From NCBI GenBank assembly GCA_025455245.1, contig JALOMX010000172.1:1-5423 (forward strand): DNA of 5,423 nucleotides, in the 5' to 3' direction. Shown in pieces: positions 1 to 4,918 of this stretch. The stretch is from Chitinophagaceae bacterium. GTDB taxonomy: Bacteria > Bacteroidota > Bacteroidia > Chitinophagales > Chitinophagaceae. The position numbers and the translations under genes are program-made. Under the pieces are notes generated by a model. The model did no database searches and was not told the DNA's origin. It worked only from the letters and a program-made list of their open reading frames with translations. Positions within the stretch are counted from its first letter, which is position 1, and each line of letters opens with the position of its first letter.

Positions 1-885
1 ACGGACAATATTTACCGGTATGGCATAGCTGTACCCGGCATAAGACCCGGTTTGTGAAGCTATGGCAGAGTTGATTCCTATCAGCCGGCCTTCGGTATCT
101 ACCAATGCGCCACCACTGTTGCCCTGGTTAACCGCAGCATCTGTTTGAATAAATGATTCAATCGGAGATTGACTTTTTTGTCTGTTAAGGCCTAAAGAGC
201 GGGCTTTGGCACTTACAATACCTGCGGTTACGGTAACATCAAGGCTCCAAGGATACCCGATGGCGAGCACCCATTGACCAAGTCTCACTTCATCACTGTT
301 TCCCCAAACCAGAAAAGGCATCTTTTCGCCGTTGATCTTGAGAACCGCAAGGTCGCTACTTGGGTCTGCGCCAATTAATTCGGCCTTATAGGATTTTTTA
401 TTGGGCAGGGTTACATTGATTTCATCGGCATTTTCAATAACGTGATTATTGGTTACTATGTAGCCGTCATTGGTCATGATTACACCGGAACCACTTGCGC
501 GTTGTTCAGGTATACGCATCTGACGCTGTCCGCCACCACCAAACATGTCGCCAAAAAATTCATCTCCAAACAAATCGGCGAAAGGGCTTCTCGGCATCTG
601 TTGGGTAACCGTACGGGCGTTTATTTTGGTTTTTATATGCACCACGGCAGGAGTAGCTGCTGTTGCTGCAGAAGTAAAATCGATGGGATAGGGTGTACTG
701 CCGGCTTTGTTTTGATTAAAACTTGCATAGTTGGCGGGTAACTTGCCGCTGTTTTGAAATACTTCGGTTGCTTTATTGGTTCCGGAAAGTTGCCCGAAGG
801 ACCAGGCTGTTACAAGGGCCGTTATGGCGCTAACTGCGACCATTGTCAAGATCGATTTCTTATTCATATCTTTTTCGCTTGTCAT
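1..885 (-). CDS. htrA: HtrA/DegP-family (Do-type) periplasmic serine protease, N-terminal part, runs off left edge
   Basis: ATP-independent serine protease/chaperone that degrades or refolds damaged envelope proteins in the periplasm. The visible 295 residues start at 885 and are still open at base 1. Residues 12-30 (ILTMVAVSAITALVTAWSF) form a signal peptide or anchor after a short Lys-bearing N-terminus. A Gly/Phe-rich linker (about 97-119) follows, then the trypsin-like domain. The full triad is visible: His148 in TNNHVI, Asp178 in SSDLAVL and Ser257 in GNSGGAL. Substrate-loop sequence GINSAIAS lies near residues 272-279. The usual C-terminal PDZ domain(s) would lie outside the window; family members are about 450-500 aa. 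The start could also be the second Met (codon 7, base 867), which directly precedes the NKKS signal-peptide n-region; I chose 885 as the longer option. Oddity: NQGNSGG replaces the usual NPGNSGG. DegP and DegQ cannot be told apart from this fragment. Confidence 0.95.
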   Translation of the reverse strand, partial: MTSEKDMNKKSILTMVAVSAITALVTAWSFGQLSGTNKATEVFQNSGKLPANYASFNQNKAGSTPYPIDFTSAATAATPAVVHIKTKINARTVTQQMPRSPFADLFGDEFFGDMFGGGGQRQMRIPEQRASGSGVIMTNDGYIVTNNHVIENADEINVTLPNKKSYKAELIGADPSSDLAVLKINGEKMPFLVWGNSDEVRLGQWVLAIGYPWSLDVTVTAGIVSAKARSLGLNRQKSQSPIESFIQTDAAVNQGNSGGALVDTEGRLIGINSAIASQTGSYAGYSYAIPVNIVR

Positions 886-1005
886 GGTTTAAAAAATTAA
901 ACGAATGTTTTCGTAATTTGATCCTGCAAATAATAAAGTGTTTATTTAATACCATGTTAAGAGTGTTTTGTTTAACCGCCCATTAACAGGGTATGTATTT
1001 AATCC

Positions 1006-1045
1006 TAACACCAATTTTAATGCCAGAAGTCCGGAATTAGTGTTA
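1006..1045 (-). terminator. Inverted repeat just after the acyl-CoA reductase stop; possible terminator or mRNA-end hairpin
   Basis: TAACACCAATT (1006-1016) and AATTAGTGTTA (1035-1045) form an 11-bp stem around an 18-nt loop. The single mismatch (1012 against 1039) is C-A in plus-strand RNA but a G-U wobble in minus-strand RNA. The hairpin is therefore perfect only in the direction of the reductase transcript, whose stop codon ends 6 nt upstream. No T-tract follows on the minus strand, so it is not a classical intrinsic terminator. The rest of the 886-1050 gap is AT-rich. It holds a small ACGAA/TTCGT hairpin at 901-914 in the HtrA leader, several TTAAC-type words, and only a degenerate -7 candidate for htrA around 923-933. 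Confidence 0.4.
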
Positions 1046-1050
1046 ATCTG

Positions 1051-2052
1051 TCATTTTTTCAAACCCAGAGCAAAGGCCATCGTGTCAACACCATCAGCGT
1101 AATCAGTCAGGCCGGGTTGTTGTGCCTTCCCAAAAGCCAGGTTTCCTGCTCCGCAAATGCACTGGATCTGTTCATAAAACCTTTCTGACAAGTCTTCCGG
1201 TGGTAAATGGTAATACTCGTAATTTATTTGCGAAATGGGAGAAAACAGTTCAGTACTTTCTACCAGAATGGTGGCCGGGGTACTCATAAAAAATCGATTA
1301 TTTAAAATGAGCAGGGATAACTGATAATCATAATTATTTCTGAATTTGTCATGATCTTTCATCCAGTTATACCTTTCAAGAGCCCGAAGCAAGGGTTGGA
1401 AATCGTACTTTTCGGGTACATACAGTTTAGAAACATTGCGGCAACCGAGCCCAAAATAGAGAAGGATATCATCGGATAAGGCTTCAAGTTGTTCCGGACT
1501 TTCATTTCCGGTGAGAATGGCTGCGGAGGTCCTGTTTCTTCTGATGATATGGGGGTATTTCCCGAAATAGTATTCAAAATACCTTCCCGAATTATTACTT
1601 CCGGTTGCAATGAAGGCATCACAACCGTTAAGCCTGTCGCTGAATTGGACAAGATTTTCAATTCTTGAATCGCACTTCTTCAGATAGTCAACAATATAAG
1701 TAATCAATACATCATCCTTCGATGAGGGTTTAATTACCTGCCTGTGGCCCGACATAAATATGGTTAGAAAATCGTGAAACCCCACCAACGGAATATTGCC
1801 CGCCATCGTTATACCAACGGTTAGCGGCTGCTCATTTTGTGCGGGTATCCCGTATTCATTTGCGAGGCTAACCAATGCCTTCTCCTGAAGAAAATGATGG
1901 ATGATGTTATCAACAGATAACTCCACAAATGCAGGAATAAACCACGGGTTTTTTATATACGCATTTTGCTTTGCAGCCAACCACCCGGAAGGGTTCTGCT
2001 TAAGATATTCACCAAGTGTGCAAAGTGTCGATATCCTTTCTTGTAAATTCAC
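1051..2052 (-). CDS. LuxC-family acyl-CoA reductase (compact Bacteroidota form)
   Basis: Predicted to reduce an activated fatty acyl group to the aldehyde, as LuxC does with NADPH through an acyl-cysteine intermediate. The family is related to the aldehyde dehydrogenase fold. The 333-aa protein is cytosolic, with no signal peptide or membrane segment. An N-terminal helical part (1-75) precedes ITMAGNIPLVGFHDFL (81-96) and VIKPSSKDD (106-114), typical of the cofactor-binding half. IATGSNNSG (148-156) and RRNRTSAAILTG (171-182) follow, then the putative nucleophile Cys204 in GLGCRNVSKLYVP. Marine LuxC is about 480 aa; as I recall, Bacteroidota homologues of this shorter length are the norm. The start is GTG, since an in-frame stop at 2086-2088 leaves no upstream ATG and the next Met is residue 83. 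It is divergent from the ferredoxin across 56 nt. No luxD/luxE-like acyl-supply genes lie in view, so the physiological substrate is unknown. Confidence 0.85.
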   Translation of the reverse strand: MNLQERISTLCTLGEYLKQNPSGWLAAKQNAYIKNPWFIPAFVELSVDNIIHHFLQEKALVSLANEYGIPAQNEQPLTVGITMAGNIPLVGFHDFLTIFMSGHRQVIKPSSKDDVLITYIVDYLKKCDSRIENLVQFSDRLNGCDAFIATGSNNSGRYFEYYFGKYPHIIRRNRTSAAILTGNESPEQLEALSDDILLYFGLGCRNVSKLYVPEKYDFQPLLRALERYNWMKDHDKFRNNYDYQLSLLILNNRFFMSTPATILVESTELFSPISQINYEYYHLPPEDLSERFYEQIQCICGAGNLAFGKAQQPGLTDYADGVDTMAFALGLKK

Positions 2053-2070
2053 TACTTCATTATATATTTG
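2041..2070 (+). promoter_or_regulatory. Candidate Bacteroidota promoter for the ferredoxin gene
   Basis: A -33-like TTG at 2041-2043 is separated by 19 nt from TATATTTG (2063-2070), a full match to the TAnnTTTG -7 consensus of the Bacteroidota primary sigma factor. Transcription would start near 2076, giving a leader of about 33 nt before the ATG at 2109. The -33 box lies inside the start of the divergent reductase gene, and the -7 boxes of the two genes face each other only 4 nt apart, so polymerases may compete. Confidence 0.5.
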
Positions 2071-2074
2071 ATGG

Positions 2075-2082
2075 CAAAAGTA
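2075..2082 (-). promoter_or_regulatory. Candidate -7 element (TACTTTTG) for the acyl-CoA reductase
   Basis: Read on the minus strand, 2082-2075 is TACTTTTG, a full match to the Bacteroidota -7 consensus TAnnTTTG. It would put the transcript start near 2069 and give a leader of about 17 nt before the GTG at 2052. No TTG is seen at proper spacing upstream; the nearest (2096-2094) is only 11 nt away. The word is easily met by chance in AT-rich DNA, so its placement is the main support. Confidence 0.35.
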
Positions 2083-2108
2083 ATTTTAAGAATCAAAATG
2101 AATGTTTT

Positions 2109-2456
2109 ATGGCTATTAAAATAACAGAAGAGTGCATCAATTGTGGTGCGTGCGAGCCCGAATGTCCTAATAACGCCATTTATGAAGGCGGTGTTGAGTG
2201 GGCAATCAGCGATGGAACTACCGTAAAAGGTACCTATACATTAATGGATGGTACCGAATTGGATGCGGATCAGAAAAATGAGCCCATCAGTATGGATACG
2301 TATTATATCGTTCCTAACAAGTGTACCGAATGTCAGGGTTTTCATGAAGAGCCCCAATGTGCTGCGGTATGCCCGGTTGATTGCTGTGTTCCCGACGAAA
2401 TGTATCAGGAAACCGTGGATGACCTGATGGCAAAAAAAGCCAAACTTCATATCTGA
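2109..2456 (+). CDS. 2[4Fe-4S] dicluster ferredoxin
   Basis: Small cytosolic electron carrier (115 aa) with two [4Fe-4S] clusters. The first motif is C9-x2-C12-x2-C15-x3-C19-P (CINCGACEPECP). The second is C72-x2-C75-x8-C84-x3-C88-P (CTECQGFHEEPQCAAVCP), the lengthened spacing seen in Allochromatium-type ferredoxins. As expected, Cys19 would complete the second cluster and Cys88 the first. A polar, partly acidic insert (about 27-63) separates the motifs, and an extra C92-C93 pair follows the last motif. The C-terminal tail is charged (MAKKAKLHI). The start at 2109 is chosen because MAIKITEEC is the usual ferredoxin N-terminus; the frame stays open back to an ATG at 2016, but that extension would lie inside the divergent reductase and the promoter. 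Redox partners are not identifiable. The divergent acyl-CoA reductase is a candidate for co-regulation, not a proven partner. Confidence 0.93.
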   Translation: MAIKITEECINCGACEPECPNNAIYEGGVEWAISDGTTVKGTYTLMDGTELDADQKNEPISMDTYYIVPNKCTECQGFHEEPQCAAVCPVDCCVPDEMYQETVDDLMAKKAKLHI

Positions 2457-2502
2457 TAAGCAGAATAAGGACAAAATCAGTTATAATTAAACAAGTAATA
2501 AA

Positions 2503-2526
2503 CAGGAAACTAATTACGTTTTCCTG
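2503..2526 (+). other. Hairpin 1 between ferredoxin and ddl
   Basis: CAGGAAA (2503-2509) pairs with TTTCCTG (2520-2526) around a 10-nt loop, which can be shortened by a C2510-G2518 pair with one bulged T. It lies 46 nt after the ferredoxin stop. No T-tract follows, so I do not call it an intrinsic terminator. Its last base, G2526, is also the first base of the next, stronger hairpin. Confidence 0.4.
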
Positions 2527-2555
2527 CAAGGGTGAAGGTATTCCTTCACCTTTGC
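2526..2555 (+). other. Strong 13-bp hairpin in the ddl upstream region
   Basis: GCAAGGGTGAAGG (2526-2538), loop TATT, then CCTTCACCTTTGC (2543-2555). The inner 8 bp are perfect, and the outer 5 pair fully in plus-strand RNA through one G-U wobble (2530 with 2551), which would be a C-A mismatch in a minus transcript. It ends 19 nt before the ddl ATG. The flanking sequence is CGTTAAAAAAACAGG rather than a T-run, so termination is doubtful. A leader structure, an attenuating or mRNA-stabilising hairpin after the ferredoxin gene, or a protein-binding palindrome are all possible. Confidence 0.5.
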
Positions 2556-2574
2556 CGTTAAAAAAACAGGTTAC

Positions 2575-3564
2575 ATGATTAAAAAGAAAATAGCATTTGT
2601 TACAGGCGGGTATAGTGGGGAAGCTGAAGTATCCTACAATAGCGCCAAAACGATCAGTGCCAATGTTGACAGGGAACTCTTCGATGTGTATACGATCGAT
2701 ATAAGAAAGGACGGTTGGTGGCATGTATCTGAAAATGGCAGCCTTTCCCCGGTAGATAAAAATGACTTTTCCATTGTTTCGGGCAGCGAGAAAATCAATT
2801 TCGACGCTGTTTTGATTGGTATTCACGGTACTCCGGGTGAAGATGGGAAACTGCAGGGTTACTTCGATATGATTGGCATACCATATACCACCTGCGATGC
2901 ATCTGTTTCAGCACTTACGTTCAATAAAAGATTTACCGTTGCCGTTGCTGCTTTCTCCGGAATTGCCGTTTCAAGGTCTTTGCACTTTTACAAAGGAGAG
3001 GCAATAGATGTGCAGGATATTGCTTCACGTTTGAATTTTCCCTTATTTGTTAAACCTGCCAACGGAGGAAGTTCAATTGGGATGAGCAAAGTGCCGGATA
3101 TCGCAGGTTTGCCTGCGGCACTTGAAAAGGCTTTCAGGGAGGATACACAGGTATTGGTTGAAGAGTTTATTGAAGGAAGAGAATTTACGGTGGGTGTTTG
3201 CCGCCTGAAGGATGAAGTGATAACACTGCCCCTTACAGAGGTAATCAGTGAGAATTACTTTTTTGATTATGAAGCCAAATATCACGGAAAAAGCAAGGAA
3301 ATTACGCCTGCAGAACTTGAAGAAAACAAAGCAGAATTAATAAGGGATACTGCGAAAAAAATATACAGGACCTTTAACTGCAGGGGCGTAATCAGGATAG
3401 ATTTTATTTTTAATGAAGCTGATGGCAAACCCTACATGCTTGAAATTAACACAGTTCCGGGGCAGAGTGCAGCAAGTGTGGTTCCTCAGCAGGTAAGGGC
3501 GTTGGGGTGGAATTTGAAAGACTTTTACACAGGCCTGATTGAAGCTGCACTGTCAGGGCATTAA
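2575..3564 (+). CDS. ddl: D-alanine--D-alanine ligase
   Basis: ATP-grasp enzyme that joins two D-alanines (ATP to ADP + Pi) to make the dipeptide end of the cytosolic peptidoglycan precursor. At 329 aa it is of usual length or slightly long. The N-terminal domain carries GGYSGEAEVS (11-20), with Glu16 matching E. coli DdlB Glu15. Lys118 and Lys160 (LFVKPANGG) match the ATP-binding Lys97 and Lys144, and Ser166 in GGSSIGMSKV matches Ser150. Lys235-Tyr236 in DYEAKY match Lys215-Tyr216. The Tyr is typical of D-Ala-D-Ala rather than D-Ala-D-Lac ligases. Arg274, Asp276, Glu290 and Asn292 match the Arg255 and Mg-binding Asp257/Glu270/Asn272 set, and Ser301 matches Ser281. All catalytic residues I can place are present. 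The ATG at 2575 is preceded by an A-rich stretch and AGG. The PASTA gene follows after 75 nt, a wall-related neighbour. Confidence 0.97.
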   Translation: MIKKKIAFVTGGYSGEAEVSYNSAKTISANVDRELFDVYTIDIRKDGWWHVSENGSLSPVDKNDFSIVSGSEKINFDAVLIGIHGTPGEDGKLQGYFDMIGIPYTTCDASVSALTFNKRFTVAVAAFSGIAVSRSLHFYKGEAIDVQDIASRLNFPLFVKPANGGSSIGMSKVPDIAGLPAALEKAFREDTQVLVEEFIEGREFTVGVCRLKDEVITLPLTEVISENYFFDYEAKYHGKSKEITPAELEENKAELIRDTAKKIYRTFNCRGVIRIDFIFNEADGKPYMLEINTVPGQSAASVVPQQVRALGWNLKDFYTGLIEAALSGH

Positions 3565-3598
3565 TGATTTCCCCGATAGTTTTAACGCCTTTCTAATG

Positions 3599-3626
3599 TT
3601 GCAATTCCCTTTATCATTCATATTTG
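3599..3626 (+). promoter_or_regulatory. Possible promoter for the PASTA gene
   Basis: TTG (3599-3601) is followed after 17 nt by CATATTTG (3619-3626), a seven-of-eight match to TAnnTTTG. Transcription would start near 3632, only about 8 nt before the GTG at 3640, so the message would be nearly leaderless. The 75-nt ddl-PASTA gap shows no terminator, so read-through from ddl is equally possible and this may be an internal promoter or chance. Confidence 0.3.
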
Positions 3627-3639
3627 CAAAAAACTTAGC

Positions 3640-4494
3640 GTGTTTAGTTTTATTACCCGTCAACATTTTCTTGTAAACCTGCTGGTTGCCATTGCCCTTT
3701 TTCTGGGCATCATTTTTGGATTTCTCAGCATCCTGAAAATTATCACCCGGCATAATCAATACGAGAAAGTTCCGGCTGTAGCAGGGAAATCTTATGAAGA
3801 AGCCGTGCAAATTTTGGAGGACAAGGGTTTTAATGTAGAAATCCAGGATTCTGTCTGGAAACCCGAGATCCCCCCTTTGCAGGTTATCAGCCAATCGCCC
3901 GCCCCTGATCAACTGGTAAAATCGCATCGTTTGATTTTTCTGACAGTTAATAAAAGTCAGCCCCCGGTAGTTGAAATGCCTAATCTTGTGGGTTTTTCCT
4001 TTAGAAATGCTCTTTTGTATATGGATCAGCTCGGCTTAAAATTGGGTGATACCACGCGTAAACCTGATATAGCCCGGGATGCTGTGCTGGAACAGCTTTA
4101 TAATGGGCAGGATATCCGGCCCGGAACGCGGATTTTTCAGGGCAGCACGATATCATTTGTTCTGGGTAGCGGCCTCGGTGAAGAAGAAAGTTCTGTTCCC
4201 GATCTTTATGGTATGACTTTTAGCGAGGCGAGAATAATGCTTCAGACAATGGGGTTAAATATTGGCGCCATCATTGCCGACAGCGATGTAAAAGATACTG
4301 CCAATGGCTATATTTACAGACAATATCCCCAGGTTGCCACCCGTTTGCCGGATGGCGCAAAAATTATGAACCGCATCAGGGTAGGGCAAAGCATTGATTT
4401 ATGGTTAGGCGGTATGCCCAAACCAAGATATGATGGGGAGGAAACAAAGGATTCGCTGGATATTAATGAAAATGAGCCCGAAGCTGATGAATGA
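3640..4494 (+). CDS. Membrane-anchored protein with three PASTA repeats, no kinase domain
   Basis: 284 aa. A short N-terminus (MFSFITRQH) is followed by one hydrophobic helix (about 10-35), then an extracytoplasmic part. Three PASTA-like units can be read, each with the V/M-P-x-x-x-G...A...L...G pattern: about 43-104 (VPAVAGKSYEEA, GF), 111-176 (MPNLVGFSFRNA, LGL) and 186-256 (VPDLYGMTFSEA, GLNIG). An acidic tail ends the protein (ENEPEADE). PASTA repeats in Ser/Thr kinases and penicillin-binding proteins bind muropeptides or uncrosslinked peptidoglycan, so a wall-sensing or structural role beside ddl is a reasonable inference. There is no catalytic domain, which sets it apart from PknB/StkP kinases and PBPs. 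The start is GTG: an in-frame stop at 3583-3585 and no ATG until residue 113 make this the only start that keeps the membrane helix. The rhodanese gene follows after 42 nt. Confidence 0.88.
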   Translation: MFSFITRQHFLVNLLVAIALFLGIIFGFLSILKIITRHNQYEKVPAVAGKSYEEAVQILEDKGFNVEIQDSVWKPEIPPLQVISQSPAPDQLVKSHRLIFLTVNKSQPPVVEMPNLVGFSFRNALLYMDQLGLKLGDTTRKPDIARDAVLEQLYNGQDIRPGTRIFQGSTISFVLGSGLGEEESSVPDLYGMTFSEARIMLQTMGLNIGAIIADSDVKDTANGYIYRQYPQVATRLPDGAKIMNRIRVGQSIDLWLGGMPKPRYDGEETKDSLDINENEPEADE

Positions 4495-4536
4495 TGTAAA
4501 CCGACTATTTTTTAATTCCATTGAAAATAATATTTT

Positions 4537-4845
4537 ATGATACAAATGACCGTTGAGCAACTAAAGGCGAAAATGGATGCCGGTGAGAAGGTAAATCTTC
4601 TTGATGTGCGCGAAGACGATGAGCGCCGTGAGTATAATATTGGTGGGATTCACCATCGCCTTGGTCTTGTTCAGTCAATGCAACTTGATCCGCTTGATGA
4701 CCTTGATAAGGATGAACTGCTTGTGGTTTATTGCCGCAGTGGCAAACGAAGCATGGTTGCCGGCATGATGCTTGAAATGGTTGGGTTTAAAAATGTTGCC
4801 AACCTTGAAGGCGGTATGCTTGACTGGCAGGCAAAATTCGGGTAA
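4537..4845 (+). CDS. Single-domain rhodanese-like sulfurtransferase
   Basis: 102-aa protein consisting of one rhodanese domain, similar in size to GlpE. It is predicted to carry sulfane sulfur as a cysteine persulfide and pass it to a thiol acceptor in the cytosol; no signal peptide is seen. The N-terminal half carries VNLLDVRED (19-27) and IGGIHH (35-40). The active-site loop is C66-RSGK-R71 (YCRSGKRS), with Cys66 as the sulfur-accepting nucleophile and Arg71 at the usual loop end. The C-terminal LEGGMLDWQ (90-98) is the family's closing motif. The first ATG is at 4537; a second ATG three codons later (4546, MTVEQL) is an equally plausible start. Only 42 AT-rich nt separate it from the PASTA gene, and no convincing promoter is seen, so co-transcription is likely. 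The physiological sulfur donor and acceptor cannot be inferred here. Confidence 0.92.
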   Translation: MIQMTVEQLKAKMDAGEKVNLLDVREDDERREYNIGGIHHRLGLVQSMQLDPLDDLDKDELLVVYCRSGKRSMVAGMMLEMVGFKNVANLEGGMLDWQAKFG

Positions 4846-4857
4846 GGATTTTCAATC

Positions 4858-4907
4858 AAAAAAAGCACAGGTTAATTCATTTATGATGAATTGATCTGTG
4901 CTTTTTT
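4858..4907. terminator. Bidirectional intrinsic terminator between rhodanese and TonB receptor genes
   Basis: AAAAAAAGCACAG (4858-4870) pairs with CTGTGCTTTTTT (4896-4907). The stem continues inward through GTTAATTCAT and ATGAATTGAT, with two G-U pairs in the plus RNA, to a 5-nt loop TTATG (4881-4885). That gives about 16 bp plus the A/T flanks. A run of six T follows on the plus strand and seven on the minus strand, so it can end both convergent transcripts. It sits 12 nt after the rhodanese stop and 11 nt from the receptor stop. Confidence 0.9.
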
Positions 4908-4918
4908 GTTGTTCCCTG

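Noticed and set aside
442..741. Open frame on the plus strand, 99 codons
   Set aside because: It lies wholly antisense to the HtrA coding region, which has a clear signal segment, catalytic triad and family motifs. Its own translation has no recognisable domain.
923..933. htrA promoter from the TATTATTTG-like word on the minus strand
   Set aside because: The spacing within the -7 motif is off by one base and no -33 TTG is seen upstream.
1359..1661. Second open frame on the minus strand inside the reductase
   Set aside because: It is a shifted frame within a convincing acyl-CoA reductase gene and has no family resemblance.
2016..2108. N-terminal extension of the ferredoxin from an ATG at 2016
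   Set aside because: The extension would overlap the start of the divergent reductase and the predicted promoter, and ferredoxins of this type begin at MAIKI-like sequence at 2109.
2515..2522. TACGTTTT as a -7 element for ddl
   Set aside because: It misses the final G of TAnnTTTG, has no TTG at proper spacing upstream, and sits inside hairpin 1. Too weak to list as a promoter.
2526..2555. Classical intrinsic terminator for the ferredoxin gene
   Set aside because: The stem is strong but no T-run follows on either strand, so I list it as a hairpin of unknown role.
2241..2826. Minus-strand open frames 2241-2474 and 2314-2826 over the ferredoxin and the ddl start
   Set aside because: They are antisense to two well-supported genes and have no recognisable motifs; the longer one spans an intergenic hairpin and two gene ends.
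3073..3927. Minus-strand open frames 3073-3285 and 3553-3927 over ddl and the PASTA gene
   Set aside because: They are antisense to coding regions with complete catalytic or repeat motifs, and no protein family is apparent.
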